This document shows, one piece after another, positions 1 through 9,418 of a DNA stretch of 64,000 bases. Source of the stretch: an uncultured Erysipelotrichaceae bacterium (lineage in GTDB: Bacteria; Bacillota_I; Bacilli_A; Erysipelotrichales; Erysipelotrichaceae). The notes under the pieces were generated by a model. That model was not told the origin of the DNA, searched no databases, and saw nothing but the letters and a program-made list of their open reading frames with translations. Position 1 is the first letter of the stretch; each line of letters begins with the position of its first letter. The stretch lies in NCBI GenBank assembly GCA_947167125.1, contig CAMVGT010000007.1, positions 1-64,000 of the forward strand, written 5' to 3'. Both the position numbers and the translations under genes were made by a program.

Positions 1-28
1 GCGGAAACGCTAGTATTTATCGTACTTG

Positions 29-67
29 TTATCCACAAAATTGTTTACTGTTAGAAATTCTTTTCAT
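29..67 (-). other. Possible 12-aa small ORF (MKRISNSKQFCG) with an upstream GGAGG
   Basis: Minus strand reads GGAGGCAAATCA-ATG-AAAAGAATTTCTAACAGTAAACAATTTTGTGGA-TAA; good SD spacing but very short. Confidence 0.25.
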
Positions 68-89
68 TGATTTGCCTCCATTAGGGTGT

Positions 90-150
90 TTGGTTCTGCT
101 GCCTGAAGCAGCTTTGTTCTGAGAAATACGAAGTGATGGCAGCAGGTCTC
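90..150. other. Candidate structured RNA region with mutually exclusive hairpins
   Basis: CTGCTGCC (96-103) is complementary to GGCAGCAG (138-145); the same bases form a local hairpin GCTGC/GCAGC (98-102 with 108-112). Confidence 0.25.
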
Positions 151-185
151 TCATTTCTGAGCGGCCTCTATACCGTTTATTGCGT

Positions 186-228
186 CCAAAAATTAAATCT
201 CCGCAGAATTTTTTTATTTTCTGCGGAG
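186..228 (-). terminator. Rho-independent terminator downstream of the 5-FCL gene
   Basis: Minus: CTCCGCAGAA-AATAAAAAAA-TTCTGCGGAG followed by ATTTAATTTTT. Confidence 0.7.
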
Positions 229-240
229 AAATTGATTTAT

Positions 241-810
241 TTATCTGTAAATGACTGTATCAAGAGGAATATCCCATGGATCTGCATCGATCTGATCCGT
301 TTTCTGCTCGCTGTAGGCAATGCCGGCTTTATACGGACAGCGCTTCAGAATGGAATCATAATAGCCTTTTCCGTATCCGGTACGGTTGCCTTTTTCATCA
401 AAGCAGGAAAGCGGAACGATCATGAAATCAATGTCTTCCGGTTCAACCGGATCATCCCTGTACGGTTCTCTGACGCCGAATGTCCCTTCCTTCAGATCAT
501 CGAAGCTGCGGATCCGGTGAAAGACAAGCGTGTTTCCGGTGACTTTCGGCACCGCGACGGTTATTCCTTTATCCAGGCAATCCTGCAGGATCCCCCATGT
601 ATTGACTTCATCCTTCATCGATACATAGCATCCGACTGTCTGAACCGGTTCAATCATGGAAATGATTTCCTTTTGAATTGCCCGGTCCTTTTCAGCCCTG
701 AGATCCAAAGGGATGGCTGCCCTTCGGGCAAGGCCGTATTTTCTTGCGCTTTTCTTATCCAATGGAATCCGACATGTCGATCTTGAGCAGCTGGTTGAGT
801 TCAACCGCAT
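241..810 (-). CDS. 5-formyltetrahydrofolate cyclo-ligase
   Basis: Protein has [12 protein letters not shown]...DEVNTW...VPKV...FGVREP...[23 protein letters not shown], typical of the 5-FTHF cyclo-ligase family. True start may be the TTG at 762, overlapping the sufB stop. Confidence 0.9.
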   Translation of the reverse strand: MRLNSTSCSRSTCRIPLDKKSARKYGLARRAAIPLDLRAEKDRAIQKEIISMIEPVQTVGCYVSMKDEVNTWGILQDCLDKGITVAVPKVTGNTLVFHRIRSFDDLKEGTFGVREPYRDDPVEPEDIDFMIVPLSCFDEKGNRTGYGKGYYDSILKRCPYKAGIAYSEQKTDQIDADPWDIPLDTVIYR

Positions 811-2170
811 ACTCCATCGGCAGCTCCCTGGTAAACGGTTCGAGGAATCCCATGATGATCATTTCGGTTGCCTGTGCTTCCGTGAGTCCTCTGCTCATGA
901 GATAGAAGAGCTCATCTTCGGAAATCTTGGAAACCTTGGCTTCATGTTCCATCGTGGAAGTCGCGTTTTCCGAAATGTTCAGAGGAATGGTGTCACTGGA
1001 AGAAATAGGATCGAGAATCAGCGTATCGCATTCGATCTTTGTCTTGGAATAGTCCGCCTTCTTTCCGAAACGGATCCAGTCGCGGAAGTTGGTGACGCCG
1101 CCGTTTCTGGAAACGGATTTGGAAATGATCGAGGAGGATGTGTGCGGCGCAAGATGAATCATCTTGGCACCGGTATCCTGGAACTGTCCTTTTGAACCGA
1201 CGGCGATGGAAATGCACATGCCGTGGGCATATTCGCCGGCCAGAATGCAGGCCGGGTATTTCATCGAGATGCGGGAGCCGATATTTCCGTCAATCCACTC
1301 CATGGTTCCGTGTTCATCAACCTTTGCCCTCTTTGTGACAAGGTTCAGGATGTTGTTGGACCAGTTCTGAACGGATGAATAGCGGCACTTTGCGCCTTTG
1401 CCGACAAAGACTTCGACAACTGCCGCATGCATGGAGTCCTTGGAATATTGCGGCGCTGTGCAGCCTTCGACATAGGAACATTCCGCGCCGTCATCGACGA
1501 TGATGATCGAACGTTCAAACTGTCCCATCGATTCCGAATTGATACGGAAATAGGACTGCAGCGGCTTTTCCAGCTTTACGCCTTTCGGCACATAAATGAA
1601 GGAACCGCCCGACCAGACTGCACTGTTGAGAGCCGCAAGCTTGTTGTCGGTCACCGGAACGATTGTTCCGAAATATTTTTTAAACAGATCCGGATATTCC
1701 TTCAGCGCGCTGTCGATGTCAAGGAAGATGACACCCTTGGACTGCACTTCATCAAGCATGTTGTGATAGACAGCTTCGGATTCATACTGGGTTGTGACAC
1801 CGGCAAGATATTTGCGTTCCGCTTCCGGGATACCGAGCTTTTCAAATGTGTTCTTGACTTCTTCCGGAACATCATCCCAGCTCTTTTCGGCATCCTGGGA
1901 AACCTTCTTGTAATAGGTGAAATCCTGGAAATCGATTTCGGAAAGATCCGGTCCCCATGTCGGCATGTCCATGGAATCAAACGCATGGTATGCCTTGACA
2001 CGGAACTCCGTCATCCATTCCGGTTCGCTTTTATAGGCGGAAATCTGTCTGACAATATCTTCATTCAGACCTTTTCCGGTATCGATGATCGAAACGACAT
2101 CGTCATGAAAGCCGTATTTGTAGTCATCCTGAGAATAGATCGCTTCGTTGTTTCTGTTTGCTTCACTCAT
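755..2170 (-). CDS. sufB: Fe-S cluster assembly protein SufB
   Basis: 471 aa; SufB motifs ([55 protein letters not shown]); within a suf operon. Confidence 0.96.
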   Translation of the reverse strand: MSEANRNNEAIYSQDDYKYGFHDDVVSIIDTGKGLNEDIVRQISAYKSEPEWMTEFRVKAYHAFDSMDMPTWGPDLSEIDFQDFTYYKKVSQDAEKSWDDVPEEVKNTFEKLGIPEAERKYLAGVTTQYESEAVYHNMLDEVQSKGVIFLDIDSALKEYPDLFKKYFGTIVPVTDNKLAALNSAVWSGGSFIYVPKGVKLEKPLQSYFRINSESMGQFERSIIIVDDGAECSYVEGCTAPQYSKDSMHAAVVEVFVGKGAKCRYSSVQNWSNNILNLVTKRAKVDEHGTMEWIDGNIGSRISMKYPACILAGEYAHGMCISIAVGSKGQFQDTGAKMIHLAPHTSSSIISKSVSRNGGVTNFRDWIRFGKKADYSKTKIECDTLILDPISSSDTIPLNISENATSTMEHEAKVSKISEDELFYLMSRGLTEAQATEMIIMGFLEPFTRELPMEYAVELNQLLKIDMSDSIG

Positions 2171-2619
2171 GATTCCTTCTCGCTTTCATCGATCATCTGC
2201 CGCATTGCCTTCCAGCCGATTGTTGCGCATTTGATCCGGTTGGCCTGCTTGTAGACATTCTTCATTGCGACCGCTTCCTCCAGTACATCCGGATCATATT
2301 CGCCGGCATCGATCATGGAGAAGTAATTGTCGATAATGCCGTTGGCCTCCTCGACGCTTTTTCCTTTGAGCAGATCGGTCATCATCGAAGTGCTCGCGGT
2401 GGAAATGGTGCACGCAACGCCGTCAAAGCGGATATCCTGAATCTTTCCGTCCCTGATCAGAGACTGCACGGTGATATCGTCAATGCAGCTGTCGGATGCC
2501 ATATGCACGGACGCATAGGATTTATCTTCCGTCAGCTGGTGATTATGCGGATACTGGTAATGATCCATAATCAGTTCGCGGAGAATTTCCGGATCATTCA
2601 ATAAACTATTTGCCATCAT
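2167..2619 (-). CDS. sufU: Fe-S cluster assembly sulfur-transfer protein SufU
   Basis: IscU-like fold; [44 protein letters not shown]; overlaps sufB. Confidence 0.93.
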   Translation of the reverse strand: MMANSLLNDPEILRELIMDHYQYPHNHQLTEDKSYASVHMASDSCIDDITVQSLIRDGKIQDIRFDGVACTISTASTSMMTDLLKGKSVEEANGIIDNYFSMIDAGEYDPDVLEEAVAMKNVYKQANRIKCATIGWKAMRQMIDESEKES

Positions 2620-2627
2620 ACCCTCCT

Positions 2628-3845
2628 CTAGAAGAAGATGCCGACCGCGTTTTCCAGGCTGATTTCAGAAGCCGCCTGTACAAACCTGTCCGCTTCTTCT
2701 TTTGTGTTGTAAAAGTAAAGCGATGCCCTTATGGACTGATCCGTGCCGATGATCTCATGCAGGATCTTTGCGCAGTGGTTGCCCGAGCGCACCGCAATGT
2801 TTTTCGACGCAAGATACCCTGCCGCGTCCTGGGCAAATACGCCTTTCGCGTTGAACGCGACCGGACCGTATTCGTTATCGGGGTTGAGAATTTCAATGTT
2901 GTCCAGCTTCTGCATGCCTTCAAGAAGGTATGCGCGGAGCTCCTTTTCATATTCATGGATTTCATCAAGACCGATTTCCATGAGATATTCAGCCGCTTTT
3001 CCGGCCGCGATGACGCCTTCAATGTCCGGTGTTCCCGCTTCAAAGCGGACCGGCGCGTTTTTCAGAAGCACGGTCTGATCGGAAGAGAAACGGGCATTCA
3101 TATCGCCGCCTCTGTACAGCGGTTCCATCTTTTCCAGAAGTTCATGCTTTCCATAGAGAATGCCGACTCCGCCCGGACCGCACATCTTGTGGGCGCTGAA
3201 ACCGTAAAGATCGCAGCCGATGTCTTTGACATCCACTTTCATATGGGGAACCGACTGGGCGCCGTCAATCACAACATAAGCACCATAGGAATGGGCAATC
3301 TCTGTGATTTCCTTTACCGGCTGGATCGAACCGAGCACATTTGTGACATGGGCAATGGAAACAACCTTAACGCCTTCATGCATGGCTCTGCGGAAGCTTT
3401 CCACAGAAATGTTTGCCTGTCTGTCGGTTTCGATATATTCAATCTTCAGGTTCTTCTCTTTTGCGAGTTCAAACCAGGGAAGCAGATTGCTTGCGTGTTC
3501 CGCTTTTGTAAGAAGAACCGTATCCCCTTCCTTTAACATCTTTCCAAGGCCATAGGCTGCCTGGTTGAGGCAGGCTGTGACATTGTGCAGGAATGCGATT
3601 TCATTCGGTTCGCAATTAATCAGCTTTGCGAAGATCTTTCTGGTTCCGTCATACAGACGGTCATTGGTCGCGGCAATCGCGTAATCGCCGCGGTGGACAT
3701 TCGATGTATGGGATGTATAGAAATCCGTGACAGCATCAATCACGCACTTCGGCTTGAGGGTTGTCGCGCCGTTGTCGAAATAGATCAGATCCGGCTGATT
3801 CACCAGCATCGGAAAATCCTGTCTGAGTTTCTCTACATCTAACAT
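2628..3845 (-). CDS. sufS: Cysteine desulfurase SufS
   Basis: 405 aa; YFDNGATTLKP, PLP-lysine context GFSAHKMCGPGGVGILYG, RSGNHCAK active-site Cys. Confidence 0.96.
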   Translation of the reverse strand: MLDVEKLRQDFPMLVNQPDLIYFDNGATTLKPKCVIDAVTDFYTSHTSNVHRGDYAIAATNDRLYDGTRKIFAKLINCEPNEIAFLHNVTACLNQAAYGLGKMLKEGDTVLLTKAEHASNLLPWFELAKEKNLKIEYIETDRQANISVESFRRAMHEGVKVVSIAHVTNVLGSIQPVKEITEIAHSYGAYVVIDGAQSVPHMKVDVKDIGCDLYGFSAHKMCGPGGVGILYGKHELLEKMEPLYRGGDMNARFSSDQTVLLKNAPVRFEAGTPDIEGVIAAGKAAEYLMEIGLDEIHEYEKELRAYLLEGMQKLDNIEILNPDNEYGPVAFNAKGVFAQDAAGYLASKNIAVRSGNHCAKILHEIIGTDQSIRASLYFYNTKEEADRFVQAASEISLENAVGIFF

Positions 3846-4639
3846 AATTCACCGATTTTCCTTTCCATTTCGCTGCGCAGTGTCTCACGGAGCTCTTCGT
3901 TGTCAATCACTTCCGTGATCGGCATGAGGTAGCCGGCAGAGACAAGCGAAGTGCACTGTTCAACGGAGAGGCCTCTTGACATCATGTAGTACAGCTGATC
4001 CTCATCCATTCTGCCGATGCTCATAGCATGGCTTGCCTGAACGTCATTTTCATCAATGAGCAGTTCGGGAAGGATTGTGGATTTCTGTCCGTCCTCAAAG
4101 CTGAGGGCACGGGATGTCTGGTGGCTTTCCGATTTCCTTGCGCCGTTGACGATCTTTCCGATCGCGTCAATCATCAGGACGCCGGTTTTCAGAACAACCG
4201 CGTAATTGCGGATTTCACCATGGGTATGCGGCGCGAAATTGACCACATTCATGGAATAGTCTTTTTTCGACTGTACAAGCGACGCGCTTGATACAAGAGC
4301 GGACGCGTTTGTCCCTCTTAAAGCGGTATAGGTACTGCGCTTTGTGGAAGCACTGTTGCATTCGCCATAGGCAATGGTGAGCTTTGCGTCCTTCATGACT
4401 TCATGGCTTTCATCAATCTGCGCGTCCTTTTCGGAAATGTTCCAGAAAAGAATGGAGACTTCTGCGCCTTCTTCAATGAAGGAGCGGATCCGGATATGAT
4501 CGGCACGTCTGATCCGGACAAAGACATCGCATTTTCCCGAAGCGCGGAATGTGAGTTCGAGATTCCGGTCGGAATCGATTTCGTACTCACTGTAGCCTTC
4601 ACTCAGCGCGATATCCGTGTTGAGACGAAGCGGTGTCAT
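3839..4639 (-). CDS. sufD: SufD-like Fe-S scaffold subunit
   Basis: SufB/D C-terminal motifs; likely start MTPLRLNTD with ATGA overlap to sufC; operon position. Confidence 0.88.
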   Translation of the reverse strand: MTPLRLNTDIALSEGYSEYEIDSDRNLELTFRASGKCDVFVRIRRADHIRIRSFIEEGAEVSILFWNISEKDAQIDESHEVMKDAKLTIAYGECNSASTKRSTYTALRGTNASALVSSASLVQSKKDYSMNVVNFAPHTHGEIRNYAVVLKTGVLMIDAIGKIVNGARKSESHQTSRALSFEDGQKSTILPELLIDENDVQASHAMSIGRMDEDQLYYMMSRGLSVEQCTSLVSAGYLMPITEVIDNEELRETLRSEMERKIGELC

Positions 4640-5484
4640 TTCGATGCGCCTTTCACGGATTCGCGGACTGCGCATGTGCCGATGGATGTAACTTTGCGCG
4701 CATTCGCCTCTGCTTCGGCAGCAGGAACGACATCATATTCCTTATAAAGCCAGTCATAGCCTTCGGAGTCGATCTTCACTGCAAGTTCCGGACCGCCGCT
4801 GGCAACGATTCTGCCGTCAACCAGGACATGTGTGAACTGCGGTTCAATCAGTTCGAGGAATCTTTCATAATGGGAAACGACGATGATCGACATGCCGTTT
4901 TCCTTTCTTAATGAATTGATCGCGTCGCCGACAATGCGGATCGCGTCGACATCAAGACCCGAGTCGATTTCATCAAGCATGGAAAGAGACGGTTTCAGCA
5001 TCTTCATCTGAACGATCTCATTGCGCTTCTTTTCACCGCCGGAGAATCCTTCATTTAAGAATCTGTGGGCAAGATCCTCTTTCATCTGCAATTCGCTGAT
5101 TGTGGATTCCATCGCTTTGATAAAGCGGAACAGGCTGACCGGCTGTTCGCTTCTGACATTCATTGCGGCTCTCAGGAAATCGCTGTTGGTGACACCGGGG
5201 ATTTCCTGGGGATACTGCATAGCCAGAAACAGACCGGCAACCGATCTCTCATTGACCGGCATCGAAAGAATGTCCTTGCCGTCATAGATGATCGAGCCTT
5301 CCGTTACGGTGTATTTGGGATTTCCCATAATGGCCGCAAGCAGCGTGCTCTTGCCGTTGCCGTTGGGGCCCATCAGGGCATGGACTTCATTTTCATTGAC
5401 AGTCAGGTCCACGCCTTTCAGTATTTCTTTATCTTCCACACTCACGTGGAGGTTTCTAATTTCCAATGTTTTCACTTCACTCAC
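4636..5484 (-). CDS. sufC: Fe-S cluster assembly ATPase SufC
   Basis: ABC ATPase with GPNGNGKST, FSGGEKKRNEI, DEIDSGLDVDA (SufC signature). Confidence 0.96.
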   Translation of the reverse strand: MSEVKTLEIRNLHVSVEDKEILKGVDLTVNENEVHALMGPNGNGKSTLLAAIMGNPKYTVTEGSIIYDGKDILSMPVNERSVAGLFLAMQYPQEIPGVTNSDFLRAAMNVRSEQPVSLFRFIKAMESTISELQMKEDLAHRFLNEGFSGGEKKRNEIVQMKMLKPSLSMLDEIDSGLDVDAIRIVGDAINSLRKENGMSIIVVSHYERFLELIEPQFTHVLVDGRIVASGGPELAVKIDSEGYDWLYKEYDVVPAAEAEANARKVTSIGTCAVRESVKGASK

Positions 5485-5592
5485 CTTCCGTTCCCGATGG
5501 ATTATACCATCATTGTCAAAGAAGGTGTGAAAATACTATCTCAACCTTATTTATAAGCTATCTCTATGATAAAATATGCTTAGGCAGCCATT

Positions 5593-5835
5593 ATGAAAAA
5601 GACAGATCAGCATCATTATTATTTAACCTTCGACGAAGATATGGATATTGCGCTGATTCCCGTCAGCGAGCTTTCCCGTGTCGGTGTCTGGTCCAGAAGA
5701 AGCAGCCGCATCTATGAAGGCTCCAGCAGCCTTTCAATCCGCGAACTCGGCGATTATCTGACCGGCACATGCGGACTGAGACACGGCCGTTTTACCCTGC
5801 TTCGTGCGGAAGATGCCATCTATACCGAGAGGTAA
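5593..5835 (+). CDS. Hypothetical protein (80 aa)
   Basis: Intact ORF between divergent sufC and the foldase operon; no recognised domain. Confidence 0.5.
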   Translation: MKKTDQHHYYLTFDEDMDIALIPVSELSRVGVWSRRSSRIYEGSSSLSIRELGDYLTGTCGLRHGRFTLLRAEDAIYTER

Positions 5836-5893
5836 GCTATCCTTTTTGCATGTTCAGACAATATTCAGAAACACAGAAATTGCAAAATAAAAA

Positions 5894-5925
5894 GACGTAT
5901 CCTATAATTGAGGATGCGTTTTTTT
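5894..5925 (+). terminator. Terminator-like hairpin that encloses a consensus -10 box
   Basis: ACGTATCC-TATAATTGA-GGATGCGT followed by a T run; TTGCAA (5880-5885), 17-nt spacer, TATAAT (5903-5908). Confidence 0.6.
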
Positions 5926-5935
5926 AGGAGGGAAT

Positions 5936-7024
5936 ATGGGCAATATCTTAAAAAAGAACTGGTTCGTGCTGCTGGTCGCCCTGATTTTCGCAGGCATCAG
6001 CATCTTCTATATTTACGACACGAACAAAGGAAAGCTCAAAGGAAAGAGCGTGAACGGCGAAGATGTGATTTATGAAATCAACGGTGAAGACACCACCGCT
6101 TCCGCCTTCTATGATGAGCTTTACAAAACAGACGGCCCCAACGCTGTTACAACTCTGTTCCAGAGAGCAGTCGCTGACGCCGGCATCGAAACAACCAACG
6201 AAATCAAGGACACGGCAGCCGCACAGGCAAAGCAGGTCATCGCAAACTTCCAGAATTCCTACGGCAGCGGCTATCAGAGCTATCTCGACGCAGCCCTGGC
6301 TGAAACAGGCTACACCGATCTGGAAGAATACCTGATCACCATGCAGAAGATTGACCGCGTCTCGGCAGACTACGCCAAGGCAAACTTCGACGATCTGAGA
6401 ATCCGTCAGATCTCCTACATCCTGGTCAAGTTTGAAGATTCCGCAAACATCACCGAAACACCGACGGAAGATGAGGCCGCAAGAATGAAGGCGGTTGATG
6501 ACGCTCTGGCAAGCGGCACATTCGCAGACGCTGCGATCGCTCATTCCGAAGATGATTCCACCGCACCCAGCGGCGGCGTCCTCGGTGTAATCGACAAGAA
6601 CGCATCCTCACTCGACTCCGCATTCCTGGAAGCTGCTCTGGCACTGAAGGAAGGCGAAACAAGCGACTGGGTACGTTCCGAATCCTTCGGCTACTTCCGC
6701 ATCATGTGCACAGCAGCCACAATCGAGACACTCGAAGCCAACAACCAGGAAACAGATCCTTACCTCTCCCTGGTTGAATCCTATGACACAACCCTCTCCA
6801 GCAATGCGATCTGGGCAAAGGCACAGGAACTCGGCATGGACTTCAAGGACAACGCGGATCTTGAAAAGACAATCAAGGATGCGCTCGGCATCATCGATGA
6901 ATCTGCAGAAGAACCCGAAGCAACCGCGGCACCGGAAACAACAGCTGAACCGGAAGCGACTTCCGCTCCCGAAGAAACAGCTGAACCGGAAGGCGATGAA
7001 GCTTCTGAAGAAGGCGGAGAATAA
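5936..7024 (+). CDS. SurA/PrsA-like peptidyl-prolyl isomerase, membrane anchored
   Basis: N-terminal TM segment, parvulin-like region (IRQISYILVKF...AIAHSEDDSTAPSGGVLGVI...EGETSDWV), acidic Pro/Ala/Thr-rich C-terminal tail; SD AGGAGGG. Confidence 0.85.
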   Translation: MGNILKKNWFVLLVALIFAGISIFYIYDTNKGKLKGKSVNGEDVIYEINGEDTTASAFYDELYKTDGPNAVTTLFQRAVADAGIETTNEIKDTAAAQAKQVIANFQNSYGSGYQSYLDAALAETGYTDLEEYLITMQKIDRVSADYAKANFDDLRIRQISYILVKFEDSANITETPTEDEAARMKAVDDALASGTFADAAIAHSEDDSTAPSGGVLGVIDKNASSLDSAFLEAALALKEGETSDWVRSESFGYFRIMCTAATIETLEANNQETDPYLSLVESYDTTLSSNAIWAKAQELGMDFKDNADLEKTIKDALGIIDESAEEPEATAAPETTAEPEATSAPEETAEPEGDEASEEGGE

Positions 7025-7039
7025 GGAGGTCACAGCAAT

Positions 7040-7975
7040 ATGAAAAAGTTAAAGGCAGTCATTTCCGTTCTCGCCCTGTGCACCCTGACAGGCTGCACGG
7101 ACGCAGTCGCAAAGCTCCCCGGCAGTTCTGAGACACTGTTCTCCGTCGGCTCCAAGAGCGTTACCAAAGGCGATGTCTACACAATGCTCAAGAGCAGCTC
7201 CGGCGCAGTTACCGCAATCACAAATGCGAACAAGGTAATCTCCCGCGAGGAAATCGAAGTTACCGATGAAATGAAGGAACAGGCGAAGAGCACTCTGGAC
7301 AGCTACAAAACATATTACGGCGATACATTCACAACATATCTCGAACAGATGGGAATGAACGATGAGGAATATCTGAATGATTATCTGATCCCTTCCCTGC
7401 AGGCTGAAAAGCTGACCGGCAAATATATCGAAGAAAACTTCGCGAAAGTTGTCTCCATGTACGGTCCGATCAAGGCAACCGTCCTCACCTTCACAAGCGA
7501 AGACGACGCCAATGCCGCATTAAGCGAACTGAAGGACGGATCCAAGGATCCTGCAACAGCAGCCAAGGATCACAACTCCACAAGCACAGGCACAAGCGAA
7601 ATCTACACGATTGAATCCACTGACATCGACAGCACTGTCAGAACAGTCATGAATTCCGCCAAGCCGGAAGACGGCTGGACAATGGTTCCTGCAAGCGATT
7701 CTTCTTCCTATGTTGTTCTGAAGGTTGATGACAGCGATGTTGAAAACTACCGTGATGAAGCGATCGAGAAGCTCTCCTCCATCACCAACATCACAAACGA
7801 TTCCACAACCTACTGGTTCAAGAAGTACGGATTCCACATCTACGACAAAGTCATCTATGACGCAGTCGCTGCGGATTATCCGGACAACCTGGTTCAGAAC
7901 ATGCCGGCAGATGAAGAAACACCTGCCGCATCCGAAGCACCGGCTGAAACAGAAGAAGCAGAAGCCAAGGAATAA
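7040..7975 (+). CDS. PrsA-like foldase lipoprotein
   Basis: Lipobox CTLTGC; MKKLKAVISVLALCTLTGCTD; SurA/PrsA-like helical N-domain with a degenerate parvulin domain. Confidence 0.75.
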   Translation: MKKLKAVISVLALCTLTGCTDAVAKLPGSSETLFSVGSKSVTKGDVYTMLKSSSGAVTAITNANKVISREEIEVTDEMKEQAKSTLDSYKTYYGDTFTTYLEQMGMNDEEYLNDYLIPSLQAEKLTGKYIEENFAKVVSMYGPIKATVLTFTSEDDANAALSELKDGSKDPATAAKDHNSTSTGTSEIYTIESTDIDSTVRTVMNSAKPEDGWTMVPASDSSSYVVLKVDDSDVENYRDEAIEKLSSITNITNDSTTYWFKKYGFHIYDKVIYDAVAADYPDNLVQNMPADEETPAASEAPAETEEAEAKE

Positions 7976-7985
7976 TTCCATTCAG

Positions 7986-8016
7986 GAAGCGCACGGAAAC
8001 GTGTGCTTCTTTTTTT
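7986..8016 (+). terminator. Rho-independent terminator
   Basis: GAAGCGCAC-GGAAAC-GTGTGCTTC-TTTTTTT. Confidence 0.85.
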
Positions 8017-8088
8017 ATCCATATTTTCACGCAGAATTCATATTTACATGCTAGAATGACCGCCGTAATGTAACAAAGCAGGAACTCT

Positions 8089-9276
8089 ATGGCAGAAAAG
8101 AAAAAACAGGTCCCTTCCCGCCGTGATCCTAACGATCTCTCCCTGACCGATCTCATCAGGACAGCGACAGACGACGCTTCAGACAAGACCGAAAAGAAGA
8201 TCGAACAGGAACGGAATCTTGATGAACTGATCCGCTCGGCACTGCAGGAAACCGATGATGACAGTCTGATGGCACAGCAGCAGAGCGAGCCTGTCTATCA
8301 CCGGTATATTGAAGTCCATCCGGAAGAATATGAAGATGAAAGACCGAAACAGCGGATTCTTTTCAGAATCTCTGCCCTTTTGACATTGCTTGTATGCGCT
8401 GTTGCAGCTTTTCTGATTGCCCCTGCCCTGCTTCCTGACGGTCACTCTGACAGCAGCGCTGCACCTGCACCGGTGATAACCCAGGACAGTACTGCCGAAG
8501 AAACAGAAGTGCCGGAAGCTTCCGAAGCACCGGAAGCCGAAGAGAATTCATTGAAAAAGCAGATTGAAGAAATCATTCAGAATGAAACAGGCATATGGTC
8601 TGTTTATGTCAAAGACCTTTCTTCTTCGGATACATTTGTCATCAATGATGTTCAGATGAGCGCCGCAAGTCTCATCAAGCTGTTTACAGCTGGAAGATAT
8701 TTTGAAGCGGTCATGAACGGCGAAATTGAAGAGACATGGCAGTCCGCCTATGATCTGCAGGCCATGCTGTCATGGAGTGACAATGACGCATGGTATAACC
8801 TTGAAACATGGATCGGCAGCGGCGATTATGAAACCGGCCTGCTGTCGGTCACGGATTTTGCCCGCCGGCATGGCTTTGTGAATTCCGGACGGGATATCGG
8901 TACGGAAAGCATCTATGATGATGACGCAGACAATCTGACAACCGCTGCGGAAACCGGAAGAGTCATGGAAGAGATTTACCGCGGAACCTATGTCAGCAAG
9001 GAAGCCAGCGAACGGATTTATCAGCTGCTGGATGAACAGCAGATCACCTATAAAATCGGTTCCGGTCTGCCGGAAGGCTTTTCATTCGCCTCAAAAAGCG
9101 GTGAGCTTGCAGGCATTGAAAACGACGCCGCCATTGTCAGCGGTCCGGATACGGATTTTGTGCTGTGTGTTTTGTGCAATGATACGGATGATGATGAACA
9201 TGCGGCAGAAATCATCTGCAGAATCGCTGAAATCTGCGCTGTGTCGCTCAACCCTTCGTATCTCAGCAATAATTGA
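8089..9276 (+). CDS. Membrane-anchored serine hydrolase, class A beta-lactamase-like
   Basis: TM segment (ISALLTLLVCAVAAFLIAPALL), SxxK (SLIK), SDN (WSDNDAW), KSG (SKSGEL). Confidence 0.8.
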   Translation: MAEKKKQVPSRRDPNDLSLTDLIRTATDDASDKTEKKIEQERNLDELIRSALQETDDDSLMAQQQSEPVYHRYIEVHPEEYEDERPKQRILFRISALLTLLVCAVAAFLIAPALLPDGHSDSSAAPAPVITQDSTAEETEVPEASEAPEAEENSLKKQIEEIIQNETGIWSVYVKDLSSSDTFVINDVQMSAASLIKLFTAGRYFEAVMNGEIEETWQSAYDLQAMLSWSDNDAWYNLETWIGSGDYETGLLSVTDFARRHGFVNSGRDIGTESIYDDDADNLTTAAETGRVMEEIYRGTYVSKEASERIYQLLDEQQITYKIGSGLPEGFSFASKSGELAGIENDAAIVSGPDTDFVLCVLCNDTDDDEHAAEIICRIAEICAVSLNPSYLSNN

Positions 9277-9418
9277 AAATTGTTTCAGAAAACTTTACAT
9301 GTAAATAAACCGCGCTCCTCCTGCAAATGGCATTTTCAGCAGAAAATCACGGTTATTTTTGAGGAAGTTGACCTACCAAACATGTATAATACCCCTGTTC
9401 AAAAGCAGGAGGAAAGAA

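Noticed and set aside
1427-3536. 275- and 308-aa plus-strand ORFs opposite sufB/sufU/sufS
   Set aside because: Antisense to convincing suf genes; no independent support.
6900-7020. Repetitive GAAACAGCTGAACCGGAAG tract as a DNA repeat element
   Set aside because: It is a coding low-complexity tail in frame with the foldase gene, not a separate repeat family.
9362-9390. TTGACC...TATAAT as promoter of the phnD-like gene
   Set aside because: Spacer is only about 11 nt; the -10 may be real but that -35 pairing is not supported.
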